Below are positions 10,821 to 21,800 of a stretch of 64,000 bases of DNA, one piece after another; position 1 is the stretch's first letter; every line of letters starts with the position of its first letter. The notes under the pieces were generated by a model. That model did not search any database. It was not told where the DNA came from and saw only the letters and a program-made list of their open reading frames with translations. This stretch comes from Branchipolynoe longqiensis (taxonomy: Eukaryota > Annelida > Polychaeta > Phyllodocida > Polynoidae), in contig CM059186.1 of assembly GCA_030323885.1 (NCBI GenBank), positions 152,556,407 to 152,620,406 on the forward strand, given 5' to 3'. Made by a program: the position numbers and the translations under genes.

Positions 10821-11142
10821 TGGGCGAGGTGGCTGAAACGGTAGAGCACAGGCCACTGGGAGATTGAGAGTTCAATTCCCGGTCGAGTCAAGCCAATGAC
10901 TTACCAATTAATACTTGTCGCTTCCTAGCTTGGCAGTCTGCATTAATAGGATAGGGCAAGGACTGGTTAGCTCAGTGTCAGGATAATGCGACTGAGTGGG
11001 ATATCAGGTCATGGTGCAGTTGGTCTGATTTCCCAGTGGGGCAGCACTATAAAGTTGCCATGAGTGCACACTATCACAAGTCAATACCCATCCTGATATG
11101 ACCTTAGATATTGTCAGGACATAAAACTCCAATAACCAACTA
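10821..11142 (+). mobile_element. tRNA-derived SINE, family 1, near full length
   Basis: The head (GGCGAGGTGGCTGAAACGG, then a box B like GAGTTCAATTCC) is tRNA-like and gives an internal RNA polymerase III promoter. The body has the family marks: GATAGGGCAAGGACTGG, GTCAGGATAATG, GACTGAGTGGGATAT, CAGCACTATAAAGT, and the tail CCTGATATGACCTTAGAT ending in CAGGACATAAAACTCC and an AAC-rich end. About 25 copies or pieces of this family occur in the window. Confidence 0.85.
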
Positions 11143-11432
11143 TCACTGGACAATAAGCAAAATTCTTACCCAATATAAAAAATTAAAAAATGGTTTGTAA
11201 TTCACTATTTCTATGTCGCAAGCCTAATATCCACAGTAGAAACCAGGTGGGATGGTCGAATCAATTGAGTTTGTGTCCTGAGCGCGAGGTGATCAAAATG
11301 GGCTTCTTTCACGATGTGGATGTAAATAAGATGGTGGATTACTGTTTTTCTACAAAACACATGAACAGTGCCATGGCACCTAGAGCCTATATCGGCGATA
11401 TAACACTTGTATGGCCCTTCTCGGTTTATTAT

Positions 11433-11690
11433 TAAAGCTGCATACTCCGATGAAAGCATGAAATATTTGTAATCAAAGCACCTATTCTACATATCCAACT
11501 TCGATATGTGTGCACTTATTAAGCATGTATGGCTACATAGAAGGGAGTACTTAGTAAATTTAATAGAACATGTTACTGCTGAAGCATATGGTGTCACAAT
11601 TTCTATGTGCATATCGAAATTAATTGTGCATGTTGTCACTTCAAATATCTCCAATGTTAGATTTGTATTGGGTTCAGATTCTATTGCGTA
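11433..11690 (-). mobile_element. MITE family G (TTAAAGYTGCATAGTCCGATG ends), diverged copy
   Basis: The left end TTAAAGCTGCATACTCCGAT matches the terminal repeat of a family whose copies are about 355 bp. The interior shares ACTTCAAATATCTCC and the AGAACATGTTACTG stretch with the copies at 22999 and 30048, in inverse orientation. The right end has decayed. Confidence 0.6.
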
Positions 11691-11778
11691 CTTGAAACCT
11701 ACATACTCGTTGGTGTTGTGGTTTTTTTTAAATACAGATGTCATATTTCGGAATAAAAATGGGACTTCATGCCCCTGA

Positions 11779-12260
11779 TGCGGATTCCGAGGGACACCAG
11801 TTTGCCAGGGACACTTCCATTTAAATGCATTGTTAACGGCCGTGAGCAAATCTTCATACAGAAGAAGTCAAATATCTTCCAAATTACACCATCTAGAAAC
11901 AAATCGCTTGGTACACATATAGAAAACATCTTTACCATAAAGACTATATTAAATTTATAAGGTTAGGGTTCTTGAATTCTATTAATTTTGAATAAAACTA
12001 ACGTTTTGCACTGCGCATACTATCAAACTCAAGGCATTGTCAATGGTCGTGACCAATGTTCATACAGAAAATACAGAAGAAGTCAAATATCTCTCAAATT
12101 ACAACATTTAGAAACAAATCGTTTGGTACACATATAGAAAACATCTTTACCAAAAATATTATATTAAATTTATAAGGTTAGTGACAATGCTGTTCGATTT
12201 TGACGCATGTGAAGAAGCGATGTTTCCCTCGCAAACTGGTGTCCCTGGGAAACCGCAACA
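11779..12260. mobile_element. MITE family B, intact-length copy
   Basis: Terminal inverted repeats of about 30 bp: left GATTCCGAGGGACACCAG then TTTGCCAGGGACAC, right the reverse complement with a few changes (CAAACTGGTGTCCCTGG). The element is about 480 bp, non-coding, and matches the copy at 12904-14037 in opposite orientation. A C15 run follows its right end. Confidence 0.75.
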
Positions 12261-12903
12261 CCCCCCCCCCCCCAACACACACAGGTCTACATTGAAATTA
12301 GCATAAGTTTGACATTTTGTCATATTTACGAGCTTCCACACACACAAAAATGCTTTGTAAGAAAGGGGGAAGCTGCTGTCAATTAAGGAATGGGTGTACT
12401 TCCTTTAAAAATATATAAATAATAATAAAGGAACGTTTTATTGCGATGGGAAATCGAATACATAACGATCACGATCCCATTATAACATCAAAGATGACTC
12501 ATAGTAGTCTGGTTCCAGTACTCCCCCTTCACATTAGTCGTGTGGGGAGAAGGGTCCACAGCGACGAAAGGATGAAAAACGAGTTCCCACTGGGTAATAT
12601 CGAGCATACCCTTGCAGGATGAGTTTCCCATTCATTAAGTAGTGATATTGTGTGATTTAAACAGAAATCAATGTAGATAAATTTCAAATATACTTCAAAC
12701 AATTTAATCTGTGCAAAAGATACATAAATATGTGATAATGTCTGAACAAACAACAACAACAATATAGAGGGAGTGCACGTGACGTCATCACTCGGCGGTT
12801 AGCCATCTTGGATTACACTTAATACCACCTATGGCACCCCCTGTCTTATACCAAGAACACTATGGCCACCAGTGGGCCTACCTATAATCAGGGCTGCTGT
12901 TGT

Positions 12904-14037
12904 GGATTCCGAGGGACACCAGTTTGCCAGGGACACATCGCTTCTGCACATGCGTCAAAATCGAACAGCATTGTCACTAACGTTATAAATTTAATATAAT
13001 CTTTTTGGTAATGATCTTTTCTATATGTATACCAAACGTTTTGGTTCTAGATGGTGTAATTTGAGAGATATTTGACTTCTTCTGTATGTTATGTATGAAG
13101 ATGGCTCACGACCATTGACAATGCCGTGAGTTTGACGGTACGCGCAGTGCAAAACGTTAGTTTTATTCAAAATTAATAGAAATCAAGAACCCTAACCTTA
13201 TCAATTTAATATAATCTTTATGGTAAAGATGTCTATAGAATGCAGGTATTGCAGGTATAGCAATACCTCAGGGAGTTTGACGTCCCTGCCTCGCAGAGTT
13301 GTAAACCACTGCCTTGTGGTACAGGTCCTTGACAGAACCGAAGGCTAAGGGAGCAAACCCATGTCACTGTGGCAGCATTAAGGGCGGTTGATGTATGGAA
13401 CTCCCAACATCTCCCGACCAGCCACTGCAGGGACAAATAGTTTTGCGCCTGTCTTGACATGTTCTTGCCGGTGTGAAACCTCTATTTGCTCCCCGAGAGA
13501 GTGCCGCTGGTAACTTGCAAAAGACAGCAGCACTTCAACACTTTTGCAGGCAGCTTTCATGAAATGACTCGAACGGATGGGGCTGCCCTCTATGGAAGAT
13601 CTTCTGATCAAAAAGAATCTCCGGTGGACTGGACACCTCATGAGGATGTCATCAGACAGGCTACCAAAGCAGATCCTCTATTCTCAACTGTCTTCTGGCT
13701 ACAGAAAGAGAGGGCGCCCCCGTCTCTGGTTCAGGGATACCATCAAGAGAAACCTGAAGCTGAGAGACATTAAGACCGACTCATGGACGCAACTCTCACA
13801 GCAGAGAGCTAAATGGAGAGCAGCAGTCAAGTAATGAAAGCAGTCTTTGTCGCATAGCGACCGACAGCATGATGATGATGGTAAAGATGTTTTCTATTTG
13901 TGTACCAAGCGATTTGTTTCTAGATGGTGTAATTTGGGACATATTTGACTTCTACTGTATAAAGATTTGCTCACAGCCGTTAACAATGCATTTCAATGGA
14001 AGTGTCCCTGGCAAACTGGTGTCCCTCGGAATCCGCA
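12904..14037. mobile_element. MITE family B copy carrying a non-LTR retrotransposon insert
   Basis: Both ends show the family B inverted repeat (GATTCCGAGGGACACCAG on the left, CTGGTGTCCCTCGGAATCC on the right). Without the insert at 13233-13878 the length is about 475 bp, equal to the copy at 11779. Confidence 0.8.
13233..13878 (+). mobile_element. 5'-truncated non-LTR retrotransposon with 12-bp target duplication
   Basis: The fragment is flanked by TGGTAAAGATGT at 13221-13232 and again at 13879-13890. The 3' end is a GATGATGATG microsatellite, as in RTE/CR1-type elements. Frame 13577-13834 encodes about 85 residues of the C-terminal end of a reverse transcriptase polyprotein (LRWTGHLMRM, KRGRPRLWFRDTIKRNL). 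The catalytic domains are absent, so it is a dead-on-arrival insertion. Related sequence recurs inverted at 58885-59063. Confidence 0.8.
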
Positions 14038-14459
14038 TCACTGCCAAAGTATGTGGCGCCACCTAGTGGGTTCTGCCCGAACCTTTCTAATTCTTGACAG
14101 AACATCCAAAGTGTCAACATACTGCACTTTTGCAATGATGTGAGGCTACATGATTTAAAAAATGCTTCCCCTCCATCAAAAAACCCTTTTCCCCCAACCT
14201 TTGAGGTCAAACTGCTCAAAACAGTGACAAATAAACCAACAAATCGGTAAATAAACACAATGTAAGCACTTCCAAGCCTTGCACATGTAATCCAATATGG
14301 CCACCGGAAGTTGCCTCGTGACGTCAAATAATATTTTACTACACTGCTAGCTCTGTGGAGGTCTAGCCTGGTCCCCTGGCATTTATTTGCTCATGCAGAG
14401 GCATAGGAGTTTTCATCTATTATCGCTCAGTTTCCAACCTGGTCCCCCTAGCCTTTGTA

Positions 14460-14905
14460 CCGGTGTGGTGGTTTCAGCGTGTTCCCGTGCTCAGACGTGT
14501 CCCGTTGCTTCTGCGCATGCGCGGATTTCGCATCAACTCGGGTCACCCCAGCCAGTTATTGGCGAATGCGCACATCCTACAAACTCGGGTTGAATAATCG
14601 AATACGCTCGGGTGGACAGTTTCTTTTTTTTTTAATAACCGATAAAAGTACAGCAAAATAGGATTTAAAGTATTGTATCATGGCCCAGTTTACCTATATT
14701 TCCATTTCATTAATCTAAGTTATTCTTTTTTTGCACACGGGACGTGTATTTGTCGACTCCACTCGCGTGTTCTATTTGAAATTCGGATGACCTGAGTCGC
14801 CCGGTTCGTGTTAATCGATTACGGCCATGTTTACTAAATTCTGACGCATGCGCAGAAGCGAGGGACACGTCTGAGCATGGGAACACGCTGAAACCACCAC
14901 ACCGG
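14460..14905. mobile_element. MITE with about 62-bp inverted repeats, itself split by a MITE family I copy
   Basis: The left end at 14460 (CCGGTGTGGTGGTTTCAGCG, GTTCCCGTGCTCAGACGTG, CTTCTGCGCATGCG) is mirrored by the right end finishing ACCACCACACCGG at 14905, with only a few differences over about 62 bp. Almost all the interior (about 14522-14828) is a family I element, so the outer element is probably little more than its repeats. Confidence 0.75.
14522..14828. mobile_element. MITE family I copy (CGTATTCGATTAA ends), internally deleted
   Basis: It shares ATCAACTCGGGTCACCC, ACAAACTCGGGTTGAATAAT, TACAGCAAAATAGGATTTAAA and TTTGCACACGGGAC with the complete copy at 45811-46277, and ends GTTAATCGATTACGGCC. 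The middle, including the GTAGGACTTGTACTGGTAGC part, is missing. Confidence 0.7.
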
Positions 14906-15015
14906 AAACAAGTTTAAACGAGCTCAAACGAGTTCAACCGTGGCTGGTTGGGTCGCACGTGGCTGGTTGGATGGCTCCGTAGAGTGCTGAATATGCTTAT
15001 GCGTGTGGGTGCCTC

Positions 15016-15289
15016 TATAGCCGTGTTCACACGGACAAAATGTGAGGCGTATCACACAAATCGAATCAGGTGAGGCGAATTGGTTGCGTCCACACGGGCA
15101 AAATTATCCGCATCACAGGAATCGATTCACGTAGACTACCTCGCATAGGTGGTTTACACGATCCGCATCACGTGAGTCGAATCAGCCCTAAACCGCATCA
15201 GACGCCCGTTCACACGAAAAATGTGAGGCGAACTATACAAGTCGCTTTCTACGAATTGATTTACATTGCCCGTGTGAACAGGGCTTACC
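15016..15289. mobile_element. MITE with CCGTGTTCACACGG ends
   Basis: Inverted ends of about 22 bp: left AGCCGTGTTCACACGGACAAAATG, right CATTGCCCGTGTGAACAGGGCT. The 270-bp interior is rich in repeated CGCATCAC / GTGAGGCG words on both strands and has no gene. A foldback DNA element is the simplest reading; the superfamily is not determined. Confidence 0.7.
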
Positions 15290-15850
15290 ACTCTAGTGGC
15301 GCCATCTGTGTAAAGACCAAGGAAATCAGGCCATTCCGCTGAGTGTTTATGTTTATATCATATAATTCCAGCACACCCGCATGGCCTGGTTGGCGGAATA
15401 AACTAATAAAAATAGCTAATACTGAGTGGTGGCCTGGTCACATTGCCTTTTGTTTACAGAAACCTCCAGAAGTCGCCACTGTGGTGGGTATACTAATACG
15501 GCACCTAGCGTCCGAGGTGGGTATTGGAACCGCAGATCGCTCAGCGTTGGATCAGTGAAGTCTACCGGAAGCTAGACCATCCGTACGGATTGGCATGCCG
15601 GCGGACTGATGGGCGTGCCGATCCTGCTTTGCTAGCTTTACACTAGATGCTTTATATGTTTATATGCACAGTGCAACGAACGCACCTTTCCGGTCAAAGT
15701 CCCAAGTCATCGAACGTCGTGATTTGACATGTGACTTCATTGTATCATCAGCTGACCGTTAGAGCCACACACATAATAACAATTGCCTTATCTCGTGTAT
15801 TAACTCGGCGACTGTCTGTGTGGTGTTCAACACGATACACACGTTTCATC
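15290..15850 (+). promoter_or_regulatory. Presumed promoter and 5' leader region of the acylpeptide hydrolase gene
   Basis: It lies directly before the proposed first coding exon. No TATA box is clear in the last 150 bp, and the transcription start was not located. The assignment rests on position only. Confidence 0.3.
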
Positions 15851-15862
15851 ATGCCAGTTGAA
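15851..15862 (+). CDS. APEH: APEH coding exon 1 (residues 1-4), proposed start
   Basis: ATG followed by three codons (MPVE) and a GTACGT donor. It was chosen because exon 2 begins in phase 0 with [10 protein letters not shown], which gives a sensible short N-terminus for the family. Another upstream start cannot be excluded without RNA data. Confidence 0.5.
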
Positions 15863-18800
15863 GTACGTTTTGCCATTTTGTTTATATTCTCTATGTCGGC
15901 GTGACGTCATAGCCCGGCCAAACTATTCGCGAAGGGTAAAACAACGCAGTCAACTGAGTCATGTGTGCTGCAGCAATTGATATGTCTATGCGGAGCATTT
16001 ATTTTTGCAAAATGAATTTAAAAGCTTTCATTGGGTAGATTAACCATATCTTAATGCGCGATTGAAGAGGAAGATATGACCTAAGGCTAAGAGCAATTTT
16101 CTCTGAAAGGATTAAAAACACATAATAAATAATTAATATTGAAAGTTGGGATATTCTGAGTGCAGTGCCAGTGGTACTACTGTAGGTACCCCACTAACAT
16201 TTTCTAATTATTCCAAACATCCAAATTATAATTTCATTGAAAGCTCCAATGAATCAAAAGCAATATGCTTTTTGAATTTTTAAGATATTCCAAAAATTGA
16301 ATGAGATATGTGCATTTAGTTAGGGCTGTTAAATAGACTAAATATAACATTTCTTTGTAGTTTCTTTATTAATGATCAGATCCTGATCAAACTTCACACC
16401 AAGGTTCTTCTTCGTATAGCAAATCACCCGAGGTTATCAAAACTGATATAAAAAAATTAGATCACAGGAAAATGTAGGTTTCCATGGCAACCATAATACA
16501 ATCACTCCCACCTCCATGTCCGTTTGGCGTCCATAGAATCGTGAATTGTTTATAGAATAACATGAAACTTTGTATTTAAAACCTTTAGAATGAGCCATTT
16601 ACATTGGTGTAATCCACTAAGCTCTACTCCTATTATCCAATGAGTATTAGGCATGTGCACATCACAGTATTTACCTGACTTGCGCTCCGGCCGATAATCA
16701 TGAATATTTATTATTATTTGAGGATATTAATTTTTTAATCTACCATATTCATTTTCGTATACCTGTTTTCTATGTATTGACCAATTTTCATGAAAATTGG
16801 GTGATGAGCAGATGCATTATTGATGATGCATAATAGGCTGTGTGATGAGTCACTCACCCCAGCCATAAAATTCTGACCTAGAGAATCTAGTAAAAACTGC
16901 CTGACACCAACTTTTGGCTGCCAGATTATAGAGTTGCGATTCCAGTTGTAGTCATTGTATGACCATTTTTAGGAAGAAAAAATGCTAAAGATTCACATTC
17001 TGATAGTTAACATGGACATTCCTGGCAGTCTTACCTCTGATATTTGCATCTGAAGACTTGAATGGCTTAGTAAAATGCCTTTCAAAGGTCATACAACAAT
17101 GAAAATAGTCTCTATCTGTGCTGAAGTCTTTGGTGCTTCAAAATCGGATGTAACAATAAGGGTACTGCGCAAGAGTCTCGGGTGGGGTACCTTTTCCTGA
17201 ATCTACTCTGCCTGAGATGAGGTCGCAAAAAGTTGTACGAGTTTTATCGGTGCGGCGACAGACGGATTCTAGGGTACCTAACTACTGGTAGCTTAGCCTA
17301 GGGCGTAATCGATTAATCAACTCGGGTCATATAATGCTCACATCCTACAGACTCGGGTCGAATAATCGAATACACTTCTCCACACTTGGGGTGGAAAAAA
17401 TGGTGGCTTAATCCAAAACTTTTTAAAGTATTTAATAACCGATATAACTACAGCAAAATAGGATTTAAAGTATTTTATGATTGCATAGTTTAGTTATATT
17501 TCCATTTAATTAATCTGTGTTATTACCAACAAAAAAGATGTAGGACTGGTACTTGTAGCTATTATCCTGCAGGACAGTACCAGCACAAATGTGACATCAA
17601 TATCTTAATTTATTATATATATTTTTTTAGTTGGTATTCTATGTTTCAAACAAGAGCTGAGATGAGCTGAAACTAGAACATTTCATAGCTGCACCCATGT
17701 GCCATGTGCTTCTCACGGCTTTGTTTTGCTCTGACGCATCCCACAATGCACCACGCTGCTGGAACCGTGATGTAGTCTATAGAGGGAGTGCACGTGACAT
17801 CAGCACTCAGCAGTCAGCGGCCAGCCATCTTGGATTATCAGCACCCTCCCTATCCATGTTGTGAATGCATGCAGATGCAGTAAAACAGAGTTTTCTGACT
17901 TGTGTTCTGGGCAGTTTACATCCAATGTGTTTACTTATGTAGCAGTCACACTACGACGACAATGGGAGGACGACAGCCCGGCGGCTGGAATTTTGAGAAA
18001 TCACGACGACATATGCAAATTCGGGCTAAATTGGACGACAATCGGACGACATCGGGACAACAGACGGGATGACAGCGGGACGACAGTGTCTGTGTCTGTG
18101 TGTGTGTGTCTCTGTGTGTGTCTCTATGTGTGTGTCTGTGTCTATGTGTGTCTGTGTCTATGTGTGTGTCTGTGTCTATGTGTGTCTGTGCGTGTGTCTG
18201 TGTCTCTGTGTGTGTGTGACTCTGTGTCTCTGTGTGTGTCTGTGTGTGTGTGTGTGTATGTGTGTGTGTGTGTATATGTGTCTGTGTCTCTGTGTGTGCC
18301 TCACTCTGACTCTCAGTCTGACTCTGACTCTGACTCTCAGTCTGACTCTCACTCTCAGTCTCACTCTCAGTCTCACTCTGTTTCTGTGTGTCTCTGTGTG
18401 TGTCTCTGTGTTTCTGTGTGGCTCTGAGAGTGAGAGTCAGAGTGAGAGTCAGAGTGAGAGTCAGACTGAGAGTGAGAGTCAGACTGAGAGTGAGAGTCAG
18501 ACTGAGAGTGAGAGTCAGACTGAGAGTGAGAGTCAGACTGAGAGTGAGCGTCAGACTGAAACTGAGAGTCAGAGTGAGAGTCAGACTGAGAGTGAGAGTC
18601 AGACTGAGAGTCAGAGTGAGAGTGAGAGTGAGACTGAGAGTCAGAGTCAGACTGAGAGTCAGAGTCAGACTGAGAGTCAGAGTCAGACTGAGAGTCAGAG
18701 TCAGAGTCAGACTGAGAGTCAGAGTGAGGCACACACAGAGACACAGACACACACACAGACACAGAGACACAGACACACACACACACACACACAGACACAG

Positions 18801-21800
18801 ACACACACATAGACACAGACACACACATAGACACACATAGACATAGACACAGACACAGAGACACATACATGGAGAGAGAAGCAACTACAGCTTAACGACA
18901 AGACGACAGTGCCGCGACAGTGCCGCGACAGTGCCGCAACATCGGCTGTCGTCGAAGTTTTTCAACATGTCCAAAATGCCGGCGACAGTGGAGAAACTGG
19001 AGGTGCCGCGGAGGTGTCGCGGCGACACCTGCGCGACACCGGAAGTCGCTGTCGCAGAGCTGTCGTCGTAGTGTGACTGCTACATTACAGCACTTTAGCG
19101 ACAACTTCTGAGGCCAAACTGCTCAAAACAGTGACAAATAAACCAACAAATCAGTAAATAAGCACAATGTAGGCAGTTGCAAGCCTTCTGTATGTAATCC
19201 AATATGCCCACTGAAAGTTGTCTTGTGACGTCATTACACCCTCTCTATTGCCTGATAAAAAAAAAAGCTGAATGTGAAATTGTAGAAAAAGATCTGACCG
19301 CTAACCATTCAATAGTAAGAGAGAATAGTAAGAGAGAATAGTATGGAGAGAAATTTGCTTTCCAAAAAGCACAAATTACTGTGATAGTTAGGGTAGTTTT
19401 AGTGTTGTCTCTATGACAATGGCATTTGTTTTACCTGTCGCGCATTGTGAGCACAAAAAGTGCCCGGATGTCCGACATTGAGAATGTGTGTCATACACTA
19501 ATTATAATCATTCATCAAATATAAATAAATAAATCATGACATAGCGTAGATAAAGGATTCACCCCGTACTTGCAGTACATGGGTGGGTACCAACCCTGTA
19601 TAAAAGCTGTCGAAAATGTGGGGAAATGAAATGAGAGCCTAAATTCACAATCTAAGAAGCAACGCTTATTCTTTATAAATGTCTTCATATTTCCCCGCTA
19701 TCGTTGAGTTGAAAAATATAATAAAACATATAGTTTCATAGAAATTAAAGGTGAAATCGACGGCGTTCTATCGCGGACATATTATCTTTTTGCATTCTCT
19801 CCCATTTCACCAACTCTCTGCCGATATAAGTACCCATTTGATACTGGAGCCAGGCATTCTACTTCATGTTCCCTACTAAAGCTATTTTCGCTCGTATTTA
19901 TACTACGTCGTCATTCACCCGTGTCATTCGCCCGTGTACTGCAACAAATTATTTTTGTTTGTGTATTTCTATTTTTATTTGGTAGGGATTGAATCTTTTA
20001 TCTATTACAGACATTACAATTTGTTTTTATATTTTGGTCAACATTTTATTCAGCAGAATGTATTAATCAACTATGTACATATTGTGTATCACTGTGAATT
20101 TACTACCTCCCCTACCTTCCACAGTTAAAGCTGAAGCTGTGACCCAATTAGATAAAAGATTATGACCCGATTTGCTGGGTCATATCTGCAGTCCTTGCTG
20201 ATGGACCAGCAGAACTTGGATATTAATCAACTATGTACATATTGTGTATCACTGTATGTGAATTTACTACCTCCCCGACCTTTCACAGTTAAAGCTGAAG
20301 CTGTGACCCGATGTGCTGGGTCATAGCCACAGTACTTCCTGATGGACCAGCAGAACTTGGAACACATATTATTTATGGCAGTGCTGAGGTATAGAGGGAG
20401 TGTAATGACATCACGAGACAACTTCCGGTGGCCATATTGGATTACATACAAAAGGCTTGCAACTGTTTACATAGTGTTTATTAACCGATTTGTTGGTTTA
20501 TTTGTCACTGTTTTGAGCAGTTTGGCCTCAGAAGTTCAGGGAAAGGGTTTTTTTAATGGATGGGGAAGTCTTTTTTAATCATGTAGCCTCACAATCACAT
20601 CGTTGCTAAGGTTCCATATGTTGACACATTGGATGCTCTGTCAAAGAATTAGAAGGGTTCGGGCAGTACCCACTAGGTGGTGCGACCGTACTTCGGTGGC
20701 CGCCGACCGGGTAGGCCCAGTGGTGGCTGTAGTGTTCTTGGTATATGACAGGGGGCGCCATAGGTGGTGTCAAGTGTAATCCAAGATGGCTGACCATTGA
20801 GTGTTGATGTCACATGCACTCCCTCTATACATGAGCAGTTGGTATTTGGTTAGTGTTTTAGAATCAATCAGTGGATTGGGTTTTAATATGTTTTTTAATC
20901 AATCCGTGGTATTTCTGTGCTAGGTGGATGCTGCTGTTGAGGTGTACCGGGAGTACAGTCGCTTCCCAACCATTGGCAATGCCTACGTCAACAACTCTGA
21001 GACTGCTGGTCACATCCGGGTCAGCTCAGAATGGAGTACGCGTGACATTGAGCGTTCCATCAAGGTCAAATTCATCCGCCACCACATTGCACAGCTTAAT
21101 GATGTCTTCCCATCGTTTCCCTCCGATATCTCGACTGAGTATGTATAGACCTACTTTGCTATTGTAATAGCATAGATATGAACCTTGTGGTGGCCCTCCC
21201 TTCATTGACCTATTTCTTGTCAGAAGGACTGAGGTGACGGCACACTGACTGGTCCACCCATAGGTGGCGGCCACCCAGTGAGTGATGGCCACCCAGTGAG
21301 TGATGTTACATCTTGTACAAGTGGTAATAAATCAGGGACGACCCCAGGCTTGAAGCGAATCGGTGGTATGTCACCTTTGTTATCCATTAGAATTAGTTAT
21401 CTATCAGGTACCTATTTGCTTATCTGCAACAGGAAATACTTATTTTAGACCACCATATTAATTCTCATTGGGCTTATGATGAAATGAACAGATAGTGTCC
21501 ACTTTTGTTTTCATCTGCAAGCTACTTTCTTTTCTTTTTTTACTAAAGAAATATGGCCCTGCCAACAATCATGTAATAACAAAAAAAACACTTAAAATTA
21601 CTACACTATCTGCAGTGGAATGTAAAACTATGGTTATTAAATTGAATACTGTAAACTAAACCCATACTGTACAACCTAAGAATTGTAACATTCGTAACCT
21701 CACAGCGTTCTTTTGTTTTTATTTTCTCACACAAAAGAGTACTGCGGCGCGAGTCTCCTTCAGGCCAGTACTGCGCCATCCTTCGTACAACAAAGGACGC

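Larger units (their letters stand above)
12763..14343. mobile_element. MITE family A copy split by a MITE B
   Basis: The left part (TATAGAGGGAGTGCACGTGA, ATCTTGGATTACACTT, ACACTATGGCCACCAGTGGG) and the right part from 14038 (GGCGCCACCTAGTGGG to GTGACGTCAAATAAT) match the two halves of the complete family A copy at 20391-20828 in reverse orientation. The MITE B at 12904-14037 sits between them. The right tip has diverged. Confidence 0.7.
17778..19247. mobile_element. MITE family A copy split by MITE C
   Basis: Left end TATAGAGGGAGTGCACGTGA with ATCTTGGATTA; right part from about 19085 (GAGGCCAAACTGCTCAAAAC, GTAATCCAATATGCCCA, TGTGACGTCATTACACCC) matches the other half of the complete copy at 20391. 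MITE C at 17938-19083 lies between them. Confidence 0.7.

Noticed and set aside
10821..10900. Possible tRNA gene
   Set aside because: The A and B box-like words belong to the head of a SINE repeated about 25 times, and the cloverleaf arms do not pair properly.
13486..13773. Second open frame over the retrotransposon fragment
   Set aside because: The frame starting at 13577 carries the recognisable polyprotein text; the other is its overlap in a different frame.
18069..18900. Long open frames of Cys/Val, Ser/Gln and Thr/Leu repeats on both strands
   Set aside because: They follow from a two- to six-base periodic satellite without stop codons; there is no start context, splice signal or complex sequence.
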